NCBI RefSeq assembly: GCF_000026945.1
Contig: NC_012866.1
Location: 124,001-188,000, forward strand
From: Candida dubliniensis CD36
Lineage: Eukaryota > Ascomycota > Pichiomycetes > Serinales > Debaryomycetaceae
Direction: 5' to 3'
DNA length: 64,000 bases
Part shown: piece after piece, positions 20,641-33,381 of the stretch
Position numbering within the stretch: position 1 is the first letter of the stretch
Layout of the letters: every line of letters starts with the position of its first letter
Translations under genes and position numbers: made by a program
Notes under the pieces: generated by a model
The model's input: only the letters and a program-made list of their open reading frames with translations
Told to the model about the DNA's origin: nothing
The model's database searches: none

Positions 20641-21572
20641 TTCCTTGAATGAATGAAATGGATTTTGAAAGTTGATTTTAAATGAAAAGAAGAAAAAAAA
20701 AAGTGGTGGAAAGTTGCAAAAAAAAACTGGCGCCAAAAGGAGTTTATATAGTTTTATAAATTTTGTCGCAAATATAAAGAATTATTTAGTGTAGCAAATC
20801 AAAGTTGGTTGCAAAACCTTTCTGTGTAAAGTTGAAAATAACTAGCAGCGGCAAATTTCAAGTAAGGTAAAATACAATTAATAAGCCTATTTGCATTCAT
20901 TAGAACAGTATTTGAAGCAGATTACAATGCTTTTCTTGTTTAGAAAGCACAATAAAACAAAATGAATTGATCATACAAGATTTAGAAAAGTGAAAGTCAG
21001 CAGTAGTAGTAATAGTCAGAACTATGACAGGTATCTAGTGATTCTATAACACTAGAGTCATGTCGTCTGAATAGAAACAATGAGCCCTTGAAAATTTCAG
21101 ACCGGCTGTTGAACTAACATGGTCATATGAACAACACTTATTCTCTTTAGTGTATAAATTACCGCCAAAGCTGCAATGAATTTCATATCACCCACAAATA
21201 AGACATACATATTTTTGTATGTCTTTTAACGTATGGTGTATCGCAATATCAGCCACAATTGAAGAATCCAAGGAAGGTCAAGGGTATCTGCAACCATTTG
21301 AAACAAACAAGCATCGGTCCATAGATGTGAAAGATACTGTACTGACAAAACAGCAAACAACTACCTCTTGCTATACAATAATTCACCACAAAAGATGTCC
21401 ATTCTTATTCTTGTAAGTGCATATTTCCAAATACTGGTGATGATAATGAAGTATTGGCTAGTTTGTCTGTTGTCTGTTATTTGACAACTGGAGTAGTCAA
21501 TCATGTTTGTTTAGTGAAGTAAAGAACGCAATAATATTGGTCATTAATCTCTTCATTATAAAACAGTCACTT
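20641..21572. other. Left MRS flank, no convincing gene
   Basis: About 930 bp. Includes a TGGCGCCA palindrome (~20730), a strong 10-bp hairpin (21200-21225) and a 65-codon + strand frame (ATG 21219 to 21416) of unrecognised sequence whose ATG lies in the hairpin arm. I rate the frame as probably chance. The right end is the downstream side of the broken HbrB gene. Confidence 0.4.
21200..21225. repeat. 10-bp perfect inverted repeat, 6-nt loop
   Basis: Left arm AAGACATACA (21200-21209), loop TATTTT, right arm TGTATGTCTT (21216-21225). Could form an RNA hairpin or a dyad binding site. No poly-U tail argues for a terminator, and the organism is eukaryotic. Confidence 0.7.
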
Positions 21573-22660
21573 CTATGATATACTCGACAACACAGCCAAA
21601 GTAGAAGTAAACAATTTATTACCAGTTAACTCATCACTCTCAGTATTCCCTAAAAATTGAGATGGCTCTCTATTCCCACTTCCAATTCCCTGTTCAGTAA
21701 TAAAAACCTTGCGAAAAGACACTAGTAAAAGGTCATCTATTCTAGTAATTTTGGTTCCACTCTGTTTTCTCATATATAGTTCATTCAAGTGCGTTTGCAA
21801 TGGTTGAAATACACTTAGCACATAAAACCTGATATAATTATTATAATATCTCCATGCGTTCAATATCAAAGTTTGTAAAGATATTTCCAATGGTTCGGCA
21901 GTTTGCAAGTTGTGACTCAATACTGTCATCAATTTTTCGAACAAATCTGATAACTGTCTGTAATCAAAGTCGTCCATCTTACCACGGCCCAAACTTGATA
22001 CACTTGATCTTGTTTTCAGTCTAAAACTTTTATCGTGATCTAATGATGCTCTTTCATTGGGCTGGTGTAAACAAAAGCTCTCTTTTACAAAACTTGCAAT
22101 TTCTTCCACACTTGCATTCAATATTGGACGCATGCTTACCTTTCGACCAGAGTCAGATACTGAAAAGGATGGGGTGAATAGTGGTTTCAAGTAATGATAA
22201 AGGTTCGAATATATCTTACTATCTTTTTCGTGATCCAATTCACTTTCATATATGCCCAATCCAACTTCTGTTTGATGATACGACTGCTTTGATTCTTAAA
22301 AAACTTTAACTTCTGGGCAATCTTCAACCTATTGCCACTCTTGCTTGATTCAGATGGAGACGCAGATTCTCGAAATGTCTTTGGGGAGCTATCATCATCG
22401 CTTGGAGAACAATAAATTGAAATGTTAGATGATGACTTATTTTTAGTGAATAGCCTGGATAAAGCATTGCTTGTTTTAGTGGTTGAGTTACTTAAGTTTG
22501 ACGAAAACGAGGTGTTCGTATTTAGTTTTCTCAAGGTGTTGAAATCGACATTAGCGATTTGTGAACTAGATGGAGCACCATGAATTTTTGTTGATGATGA
22601 AGCATTCGACTATTTAAATATCGATGAACTGAGAGATTCTTGATTAGGAACTTCAAACAT
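21573..22660 (-). pseudogene. Broken HbrB-domain gene (TORC2 subunit Bit61/PRR5-like)
   Basis: Reading the - strand from the ATG at 22658-22660 gives 16 codons, an in-frame TAG (22610-22612), then a continuous frame to about 22260 where the frame shifts, and a second frame runs on to a stop at 21573. The shift equals loss of one base (or gain of two) near 22250-22275. The second part carries HbrB features: a SVEEIASFVKESF block, a YRQLSDLFEKLMTVLSHNL helix, then YIRFYVLSVFQPLQTHL and IDDLLLVSFRKVFI, which match the 'W..YF...VLPYL..VFLPLQ' and 'R.LVL.SFRD' core of Bit61/PRR5 proteins. Ser-rich N-terminus as in relatives. Intact members bind the TORC2 kinase complex at the plasma membrane. This copy looks inactive unless the lesions are sequence errors. 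Confidence 0.65.
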
Positions 22661-24956
22661 TGTGTAATACTACACAAGTTTCACGATTTTAAGAATGTTT
22701 GAATAAAGTAGTGTGGTGGCTGCCAAGCCTTGTTTGCTCCTTATAAATGATTCAAATTATGGAATTCTAACAAAGATTCACGCAAGGGATAGCTGAATTA
22801 GTAGTGGTACATGCTTATAATGAAATGGTGCCAACAAAAAGCTCATCTTCAAAGTTGAACTCAAGTTTTGACGAGTCTCGTTTCTATTTGGCTCTTATAC
22901 GCGAAACCAGTTGTCGTGGATGACACAATACCATTGTCAGTACTTTCAACACGGTTCTTATTTAAAGTGCATATCCATTCAAAACTGTGCAAGAATGAAG
23001 CTTTACAATGAGTGTATTATGGCACTTTGGATTAATAAGATTTATATGTCTTCATTGTGTATTCCCGTCCATGTTAACCGTCTAAAGTTACAGTTATTTG
23101 ATTGCTCAAGCTTTTTCTACTTGGAACCTCCCTTATACATTTAGTTGAGGAGAAAGAATGTTGGGTGATGTGTAGGAATACCCATTCGTGTCATAGCTAT
23201 GATCAGTCTTTATGAGCTACTGAAGTGTTGAGTGTAAATGTACAAATTAATGTACCTCCAAACATTATTTAATTCAAGGCAATTCCGAGAATTTTTGAGT
23301 TGTGTATATTTCTCAAATTCCCTCGTCAAAGTGATAAACCACCACTCCTATTTTATTCAGAGTAAGCTTATTTCTGTACAACATTCCCTGGTTGGCGTGT
23401 ATCTTTCTCAATAGTAGTAGCTATGTTAAGAGGTTTCGTGTTTACTCAGGTGAGATATTCGTAACGTAGATTACACAAAAATAATTTGTATGTCGCGTTT
23501 TTCTTGATAATCACCAATGGTGTTTTATAAAATTGTATCTTGCACGATCAATGAAGAATACACCAGAAGTTAGGCAATTTGAGCTATAAGTCTTAATCAA
23601 AGTTATCTTGTGTGGGTCCAGTAATATCAGAAGCTGTTGGAGATACTTGGCTAAGTAAAATAAGTGTAGAGTCTGGCTTTCTTGGTGATTTGTTTGGATT
23701 AATTATTTGCAACTATTAATTTTGTGTCACATATTTTTAATTCTACATTTTTTTATATTTTGCAAAAATATTGAGCCAAACTTTACTTCAAACTTTCTAC
23801 AATAGTTGAATTTCTAACTCGTTGTGTCTATTTCCTCTATAACACCTCCTAAAAAGAACCATTCGACTGTTTGGATATTAAATAACATTACCATCAATAT
23901 TTTGAGTCCACAAAGGTTCATTTTGATGCTCAAATATGGCCATCAAATACTTGTCCACGTGAAATAGTCATACAATTTGAGTCAGTGTCACAAGATGATT
24001 ACGAGTCATCCATGCCTAAATGGTTAAAACACTACTAATGTTATGCACTACCTGTGGCCATCACACGATGAATACGTGTACTCTTCATTTCCAATTACGT
24101 GTTTGTTTACATTTCCTCTTCCTCTTATGAAACGCGCAGAAATATATCATCACGACAAACATTCATCCCTTTTGACCCATCACATTTCTTTTCCAAATAG
24201 TTCAAACTACTGAGACCAACAAAATGGTAGTATTTCACTTTCTTATAATTTATAATAGCTAACCCTGTTAACCAGTTTCAGGCAATCAGTGTTTATATAA
24301 TTACCAAATGATTCACATGCTCAGAAGCACTAACTGTTTTCAGATATAAAGTAGCAGCAAGTTCTTTCCAAATGAATTAGAATAGTTTATTCTACCGAAA
24401 TATTTTGGTCATTTCTGGATTAGAAACTATTACCACATACCTTGTATCCAAGGAGGTTCCTATTTATTGGACATTCATATAAATCAGCATAATGAAAACC
24501 ACTGACACACATAGCACTCCCATTGAGAGACAACACCTTTGAGATGATCCACATATAGAAAGCAATCAACTTGGTTTATTTCCACATAGATACACTCATT
24601 AAAAACTCCTGGAACATTTAGGATATTTTCCTATTAATGACAATTTCAAGTTAATTCACACACAAGAAACTACCGACTACTTTCAGGAACCAATTGCTAG
24701 TACTTTATTTCTAGTTAAAACTCTTCAAGGTATTTCAATGGGTCCAATAATTTGGAGATGTGGCATATATATTGGTTTAATCCGATATCATTATGGCTAC
24801 AGGATGGCATTTTTTATACTTACTTCTATTCAAACTCATTACAGTTGAATTTAAACCTCATAGTCAATATCACAGAATCATAAATAGACAACTTAATCGT
24901 TAAATTGAACCAATTTCACAACATGTAAATTATGTAAGCACACCTGTTAATTCCCT
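22661..24956. other. Left MRS flank up to the RPS array, no functional gene seen
   Basis: About 2.3 kb, AT-rich. A 77-codon frame (22911-23144) begins with a non-ATG codon and matches nothing known to me. Near 24190-24300 there is a gene-start-like stretch (CAACAAAATG then GTAGTA, GCTAACC and a TTTCAG), as in genes with an intron directly after ATG, but the downstream frame closes soon, so at most it is a relic 5' end. A CACGTG occurs at about 23956. The RPS array begins abruptly at 24957 after TTCCCT. Confidence 0.4.
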
Positions 24957-26480
24957 CATAAAAACGGCCTTTTTTATTGTAGCATCTCTAATAATTCGCC
25001 TACCTCAGTCACTGTTTATGTGCATAATAGAGATTTGTCTTGGCTTCAAAATGGTGTTGGTTTGGTCGTTGTAGCGCATCTATTGGTCGAGCAGTAGCCA
25101 AAACTAAAATCGGTGTGTTTCTTAACTATGGCCAAAACGGCCTTTTTTGTCCCACAGCTTTCATCTAAATAGGTTTTCAAACAGTATCTAACGGCTTTGG
25201 TACTCACATTTTGTGGCTCCAAATCGGCACTAGCGTTACCATTTACTCGTCTATACTCGATCTTCTGTCAACAATAAACCACTATTTTGACCCTTAACTA
25301 TGGCCAAAACGGCCTTTTTTGTCCCCCAGTATGCAGTTGGATACCGTTTCTAACAGTTCTCATGGGGTTCGTAGTCATAACACGTGGCTACAAATCGGCA
25401 CTAGTTTGACTTTTGTAGCGCTTCTATTCGTGGCATTGTTTTGACTGGACATAACTGCGATTTCCTTAACTATGGCAAAAACGGCCTTTTTTGTTCTACA
25501 GGTCCTGTTTAAAGACCTTTTCCAATGGCTCTCTCGGTGTTAGTAGTTACATCCTGTGGCTACAAATCGGCACCAGTTTGACCTTTGTAGCGCAGAAACT
25601 GGTAATTTGGTGGCTCGCGGATCAAAATAGTTTTTTCTTAACTATGGCGAAAACGGCCTTTTTTGCTCTACAGGTCCTGTTTCAACACCTTTTTTAACGG
25701 TTCTTTCAGTGATAGGTAGTTACATCCTGTGGCTACAAATCGGCACTAGTTTCACCTTTGTAGCATCAATACTCGTTGATCCATTCTTCTCCAACCAAAA
25801 CACGGAGATTGACCACCAAAATATTTTCTTTAATAACTCCTCCAATTTTTAGCCGATTTAAACCAAAGTTATACCCAATAATCTAGATTGATGTCGGTTC
25901 AAATCGGCCCTAGTCTGGTCTTTGAAGACGTCCTTGTTCACCAGTAATCGCTGTTTTTCCAAAATGCCCTGCGCACGACTTTTCTGGCCATCTCGCACTT
26001 TTTGCCCTCCAACAATGAAAACACCATTGATCAAATCAATACTCTCGGTTCCAAACTCCATAACCTTCCTCTACAAATCGGCACCAGAGCCCCCAAGTTC
26101 CGACTTCAATTCGTTGACCTACAGAAAGGGGGTGCTCTTAACTATGGCAAAAACGGCCTTTTTTGTCCCAGAGAACATGCCACAACTGATCTTTGGATCG
26201 GTTATGACGGCTTTAACAATGTTCATGTTTGGCTACAAATCGGCACCCATTGGGCAGTTTTACTGCTCCAACTGGTTGTACCATTACAAACGGAGTTTAC
26301 GAGCATGCTCTTAACTATGGGCAAAACGGCCTTTTTGCTCATACAGCTCCCAACTAAATGCCGCTACTAAACATACTCTCGGTTTCAACAACCACAACTG
26401 TAGCCTACAAATCGGCACCTGATTGGCTCTTGTAGCACCCCTCTACCGCCCACACTTCAATTTCCATCCTTAACTATTGC
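24957..26480 (+). repeat. 172-bp 'alt' subrepeat block within the RPS unit (example in unit 1)
   Basis: Subrepeats with a CTTAACTATGGCnAAAACGGCC head and a GTGGCTACAAATCGGCAC body. The ACGGCC marks lie at 24965, 25138, 25310, 25482, 25654, 26154 and 26327. The AAATCGG body marks lie at 25221, 25392, 25564, 25737, 25901, 26075, 26237 and 26409, so the period also runs through the middle gap, where two units have lost the head. The same block recurs in each RPS unit. Confidence 0.85.
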
Positions 26481-26521
26481 GGAAATGATGCAACCCCGAA
26501 ATATTGGTTTTTGGGCAATAT

Positions 26522-26640
26522 CTCCACCAATATTGGAGCTACTTCAACAGTACTGGGTTTGGCAGTTGCTTACAAAATGCGCCTTTAATGTGACCCGACT
26601 TCCACAAGTCTAGCACATATATTGGTGGAGTTATTGACGA
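26522..26640. repeat. 12-bp inverted repeat in the non-alt part of each full RPS unit
   Basis: CTCCACCAATAT at 26522-26533 faces ATATTGGTGGAG at 26629-26640 with a ~95-bp loop; the left arm also overlaps a CCAATATTGG palindrome (26527-26536). Recurs in units 2-5, absent from unit 6 because that part is missing. Confidence 0.75.
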
Positions 26641-27060
26641 TTTTAGAGTTTAATTAGCGTTTTTGGCCCATCTGGTAGCGATTTTTTAAAAACGATTGAC
26701 CAAAACTAAAAACACAGCGTGTGCATTCAATACATTAGCTACGTTCACCAAATCGTCGGGTTTATACCCAAAAAATGCTGGCTACAGATTGATACCAAAA
26801 AAGCCAGGGTTGGCCTAACAAAAAATAGCTGTACAGACTACCCCCAATTTTCACTATGTAAAAGACCACATTATTGGTAATGGAGCTTCGAATATAACAT
26901 GTATTCTTACCAAACTCTAACGGTAGTTTCTCCAAATTGTTAGCTACAAATAGGTCTTTGAAAGAGTATGGTAGCATTAAAATTGATGTTTCCATGTCCA
27001 ACGGAATTAACTGGCAGGGCTCCCTGCTATTTTTTACCAGAAATTTGTTAAGAAAAAAGG

Positions 27061-29167
27061 CATAATAAAAACGGCCTTTTTTATTGTAGCATCTCTAATA
27101 ATTCGCCTACCTCAGTCACTGTTTATGTGCATAATAGAGATTTGTCTTGGCTTCAAAATGGTGTTGGTTTGGTCGTTGTAGCGCATCTATTGGTCGAGCA
27201 GTAGCCAAAACTAAAATCGGTGTGTTTCTTAACTATGGCCAAAACGGCCTTTTTTGTCCCACAGCTTTCATCTAAATAGGTTTTCAAACAGTATCTAACG
27301 GCTTTGGTACTCACATTTTGTGGCTCCAAATCGGCACTAGCGTTACCATTTACTCGTCTATACTCGATCTTCTGTCAACAATAAACCACTATTTTGACCC
27401 TTAACTATGGCCAAAACGGCCTTTTTTGTCCCCCAGTATGCAGTTGGATACCGTTTCTAACAGTTCTCATGGGGTTCGTAGTCATAACACGTGGCTACAA
27501 ATCGGCACTAGTTTGACTTTTGTAGCGCTTCTATTCGTGGCATTGTTTTGACTGGACATAACTGCGATTTCCTTAACTATGGCAAAAACGGCCTTTTTTG
27601 TTCTACAGGTCCTGTTTAAAGACCTTTTCCAATGGCTCTCTCGGTGTTAGTAGTTACATCCTGTGGCTACAAATCGGCACCAGTTTGACCTTTGTAGCGC
27701 AGAAACTGGTAATTTGGTGGCTCGCGGATCAAAATAGTTTTTTCTTAACTATGGCGAAAACGGCCTTTTTTGCTCTACAGGTCCTGTTTCAACACCTTTT
27801 TTAACGGTTCTTTCAGTGATAGGTAGTTACATCCTGTGGCTACAAATCGGCACTAGTTTCACCTTTGTAGCATCAATACTCGTTGATCCATTCTTCTCCA
27901 ACCAAAACACGGAGATTGACCACCAAAATATTTTCTTTAATAACTCCTCCAATTTTTAGCCGATTTAAACCAAAGTTATACCCAATAATCTAGATTGATG
28001 TCGGTTCAAATCGGCCCTAGTCTGGTCTTTGAAGACGTCCTTGTTCACCAGTAATCGCTGTTTTTCCAAAATGCCCTGCGCACGACTTTTCTGGCCATCT
28101 CGCACTTTTTGCCCTCCAACAATGAAAACACCATTGATCAAATCAATACTCTCGGTTCCAAACTCCATAACCTTCCTCTACAAATCGGCACCAGAGCCCC
28201 CAAGTTCCGACTTCAATTCGTTGACCTACAGAAAGGGGGTGCTCTTAACTATGGCAAAAACGGCCTTTTTTGTCCCAGAGAACATGCCACAACTGATCTT
28301 TGGATCGGTTATGACGGCTTTAACAATGTTCATGTTTGGCTACAAATCGGCACCCATTGGGCAGTTTTACTGCTCCAACTGGTTGTACCATTACAAACGG
28401 AGTTTACGAGCATGCTCTTAACTATGGGCAAAACGGCCTTTTTGCTCATACAGCTCCCAACTAAATGCCGCTACTAAACATACTCTCGGTTTCAACAACC
28501 ACAACTGTAGCCTACAAATCGGCACCTGATTGGCTCTTGTAGCACCCCTCTACCGCCCACACTTCAATTTCCATCCTTAACTATTGCGGAAATGATGCAA
28601 CCCCGAAATATTGGTTTTTGGGCAATATCTCCACCAATATTGGAGCTACTTCAACAGTACTGGGTTTGGCAGTTGCTTACAAAATGCGCCTTTAATGTGA
28701 CCCGACTTCCACAAGTCTAGCACATATATTGGTGGAGTTATTGACGATTTTAGAGTTTAATTAGCGTTTTTGGCCCATCTGGTAGCGATTTTTTAAAAAC
28801 GATTGACCAAAACTAAAAACACAGCGTGTGCATTCAATACATTAGCTACGTTCACCAAATCGTCGGGTTTATACCCAAAAAATGCTGGCTACAGATTGAT
28901 ACCAAAAAAGCCAGGGTTGGCCTAACAAAAAATAGCTGTACAGACTACCCCCAATTTTCACTATGTAAAAGACCACATTATTGGTAATGGAGCTTCGAAT
29001 ATAACATGTATTCTTACCAAACTCTAACGGTAGTTTCTCCAAATTGTTAGCTACAAATAGGTCTTTGAAAGAGTATGGTAGCATTAAAATTGATGTTTCC
29101 ATGTCCAACGGAATTAACTGGCAGGGCTCCCTGCTATTTTTTACCAGAAATTTGTTAAGAAAAAAGG
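27061..29167 (+). repeat. RPS unit 2
   Basis: 2107 bp, same organisation as unit 1; SfiI sites at 27237 and 27409. In the parts I compared it shows no difference from units 1, 3 and 4. Confidence 0.9.
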
Positions 29168-31274
29168 CATAATAAAAACGGCCTTTTTTATTGTAGCATC
29201 TCTAATAATTCGCCTACCTCAGTCACTGTTTATGTGCATAATAGAGATTTGTCTTGGCTTCAAAATGGTGTTGGTTTGGTCGTTGTAGCGCATCTATTGG
29301 TCGAGCAGTAGCCAAAACTAAAATCGGTGTGTTTCTTAACTATGGCCAAAACGGCCTTTTTTGTCCCACAGCTTTCATCTAAATAGGTTTTCAAACAGTA
29401 TCTAACGGCTTTGGTACTCACATTTTGTGGCTCCAAATCGGCACTAGCGTTACCATTTACTCGTCTATACTCGATCTTCTGTCAACAATAAACCACTATT
29501 TTGACCCTTAACTATGGCCAAAACGGCCTTTTTTGTCCCCCAGTATGCAGTTGGATACCGTTTCTAACAGTTCTCATGGGGTTCGTAGTCATAACACGTG
29601 GCTACAAATCGGCACTAGTTTGACTTTTGTAGCGCTTCTATTCGTGGCATTGTTTTGACTGGACATAACTGCGATTTCCTTAACTATGGCAAAAACGGCC
29701 TTTTTTGTTCTACAGGTCCTGTTTAAAGACCTTTTCCAATGGCTCTCTCGGTGTTAGTAGTTACATCCTGTGGCTACAAATCGGCACCAGTTTGACCTTT
29801 GTAGCGCAGAAACTGGTAATTTGGTGGCTCGCGGATCAAAATAGTTTTTTCTTAACTATGGCGAAAACGGCCTTTTTTGCTCTACAGGTCCTGTTTCAAC
29901 ACCTTTTTTAACGGTTCTTTCAGTGATAGGTAGTTACATCCTGTGGCTACAAATCGGCACTAGTTTCACCTTTGTAGCATCAATACTCGTTGATCCATTC
30001 TTCTCCAACCAAAACACGGAGATTGACCACCAAAATATTTTCTTTAATAACTCCTCCAATTTTTAGCCGATTTAAACCAAAGTTATACCCAATAATCTAG
30101 ATTGATGTCGGTTCAAATCGGCCCTAGTCTGGTCTTTGAAGACGTCCTTGTTCACCAGTAATCGCTGTTTTTCCAAAATGCCCTGCGCACGACTTTTCTG
30201 GCCATCTCGCACTTTTTGCCCTCCAACAATGAAAACACCATTGATCAAATCAATACTCTCGGTTCCAAACTCCATAACCTTCCTCTACAAATCGGCACCA
30301 GAGCCCCCAAGTTCCGACTTCAATTCGTTGACCTACAGAAAGGGGGTGCTCTTAACTATGGCAAAAACGGCCTTTTTTGTCCCAGAGAACATGCCACAAC
30401 TGATCTTTGGATCGGTTATGACGGCTTTAACAATGTTCATGTTTGGCTACAAATCGGCACCCATTGGGCAGTTTTACTGCTCCAACTGGTTGTACCATTA
30501 CAAACGGAGTTTACGAGCATGCTCTTAACTATGGGCAAAACGGCCTTTTTGCTCATACAGCTCCCAACTAAATGCCGCTACTAAACATACTCTCGGTTTC
30601 AACAACCACAACTGTAGCCTACAAATCGGCACCTGATTGGCTCTTGTAGCACCCCTCTACCGCCCACACTTCAATTTCCATCCTTAACTATTGCGGAAAT
30701 GATGCAACCCCGAAATATTGGTTTTTGGGCAATATCTCCACCAATATTGGAGCTACTTCAACAGTACTGGGTTTGGCAGTTGCTTACAAAATGCGCCTTT
30801 AATGTGACCCGACTTCCACAAGTCTAGCACATATATTGGTGGAGTTATTGACGATTTTAGAGTTTAATTAGCGTTTTTGGCCCATCTGGTAGCGATTTTT
30901 TAAAAACGATTGACCAAAACTAAAAACACAGCGTGTGCATTCAATACATTAGCTACGTTCACCAAATCGTCGGGTTTATACCCAAAAAATGCTGGCTACA
31001 GATTGATACCAAAAAAGCCAGGGTTGGCCTAACAAAAAATAGCTGTACAGACTACCCCCAATTTTCACTATGTAAAAGACCACATTATTGGTAATGGAGC
31101 TTCGAATATAACATGTATTCTTACCAAACTCTAACGGTAGTTTCTCCAAATTGTTAGCTACAAATAGGTCTTTGAAAGAGTATGGTAGCATTAAAATTGA
31201 TGTTTCCATGTCCAACGGAATTAACTGGCAGGGCTCCCTGCTATTTTTTACCAGAAATTTGTTAAGAAAAAAGG
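29168..31274 (+). repeat. RPS unit 3
   Basis: 2107 bp, SfiI sites at 29344 and 29516; the parts compared are the same as in unit 2. Confidence 0.9.
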
Positions 31275-33381
31275 CATAATAAAAACGGCCTTTTTTATTG
31301 TAGCATCTCTAATAATTCGCCTACCTCAGTCACTGTTTATGTGCATAATAGAGATTTGTCTTGGCTTCAAAATGGTGTTGGTTTGGTCGTTGTAGCGCAT
31401 CTATTGGTCGAGCAGTAGCCAAAACTAAAATCGGTGTGTTTCTTAACTATGGCCAAAACGGCCTTTTTTGTCCCACAGCTTTCATCTAAATAGGTTTTCA
31501 AACAGTATCTAACGGCTTTGGTACTCACATTTTGTGGCTCCAAATCGGCACTAGCGTTACCATTTACTCGTCTATACTCGATCTTCTGTCAACAATAAAC
31601 CACTATTTTGACCCTTAACTATGGCCAAAACGGCCTTTTTTGTCCCCCAGTATGCAGTTGGATACCGTTTCTAACAGTTCTCATGGGGTTCGTAGTCATA
31701 ACACGTGGCTACAAATCGGCACTAGTTTGACTTTTGTAGCGCTTCTATTCGTGGCATTGTTTTGACTGGACATAACTGCGATTTCCTTAACTATGGCAAA
31801 AACGGCCTTTTTTGTTCTACAGGTCCTGTTTAAAGACCTTTTCCAATGGCTCTCTCGGTGTTAGTAGTTACATCCTGTGGCTACAAATCGGCACCAGTTT
31901 GACCTTTGTAGCGCAGAAACTGGTAATTTGGTGGCTCGCGGATCAAAATAGTTTTTTCTTAACTATGGCGAAAACGGCCTTTTTTGCTCTACAGGTCCTG
32001 TTTCAACACCTTTTTTAACGGTTCTTTCAGTGATAGGTAGTTACATCCTGTGGCTACAAATCGGCACTAGTTTCACCTTTGTAGCATCAATACTCGTTGA
32101 TCCATTCTTCTCCAACCAAAACACGGAGATTGACCACCAAAATATTTTCTTTAATAACTCCTCCAATTTTTAGCCGATTTAAACCAAAGTTATACCCAAT
32201 AATCTAGATTGATGTCGGTTCAAATCGGCCCTAGTCTGGTCTTTGAAGACGTCCTTGTTCACCAGTAATCGCTGTTTTTCCAAAATGCCCTGCGCACGAC
32301 TTTTCTGGCCATCTCGCACTTTTTGCCCTCCAACAATGAAAACACCATTGATCAAATCAATACTCTCGGTTCCAAACTCCATAACCTTCCTCTACAAATC
32401 GGCACCAGAGCCCCCAAGTTCCGACTTCAATTCGTTGACCTACAGAAAGGGGGTGCTCTTAACTATGGCAAAAACGGCCTTTTTTGTCCCAGAGAACATG
32501 CCACAACTGATCTTTGGATCGGTTATGACGGCTTTAACAATGTTCATGTTTGGCTACAAATCGGCACCCATTGGGCAGTTTTACTGCTCCAACTGGTTGT
32601 ACCATTACAAACGGAGTTTACGAGCATGCTCTTAACTATGGGCAAAACGGCCTTTTTGCTCATACAGCTCCCAACTAAATGCCGCTACTAAACATACTCT
32701 CGGTTTCAACAACCACAACTGTAGCCTACAAATCGGCACCTGATTGGCTCTTGTAGCACCCCTCTACCGCCCACACTTCAATTTCCATCCTTAACTATTG
32801 CGGAAATGATGCAACCCCGAAATATTGGTTTTTGGGCAATATCTCCACCAATATTGGAGCTACTTCAACAGTACTGGGTTTGGCAGTTGCTTACAAAATG
32901 CGCCTTTAATGTGACCCGACTTCCACAAGTCTAGCACATATATTGGTGGAGTTATTGACGATTTTAGAGTTTAATTAGCGTTTTTGGCCCATCTGGTAGC
33001 GATTTTTTAAAAACGATTGACCAAAACTAAAAACACAGCGTGTGCATTCAATACATTAGCTACGTTCACCAAATCGTCGGGTTTATACCCAAAAAATGCT
33101 GGCTACAGATTGATACCAAAAAAGCCAGGGTTGGCCTAACAAAAAATAGCTGTACAGACTACCCCCAATTTTCACTATGTAAAAGACCACATTATTGGTA
33201 ATGGAGCTTCGAATATAACATGTATTCTTACCAAACTCTAACGGTAGTTTCTCCAAATTGTTAGCTACAAATAGGTCTTTGAAAGAGTATGGTAGCATTA
33301 AAATTGATGTTTCCATGTCCAACGGAATTAACTGGCAGGGCTCCCTGCTATTTTTTACCAGAAATTTGTTAAGAAAAAAGG
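31275..33381 (+). repeat. RPS unit 4
   Basis: 2107 bp, SfiI sites at 31451 and 31623. Its right junction to unit 5 is the variant CATAAAAAAACGG (one base shorter and T replaced by A), which is shared with the unit 5/6 junction but not with the earlier ones. Confidence 0.9.

Larger units (their letters stand above)
24957..27060 (+). repeat. RPS unit 1
   Basis: First unit, 2104 bp, joined to unique flank with CATAAAAACGGCC instead of the internal junction CATAATAAAAACGGCC. It shows the full layout: about nine 172-bp alt-type subrepeats (24957-~26480) and then a ~580-bp non-alt part (26480-27060). SfiI sites at 25130 and 25302. Confidence 0.9.
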
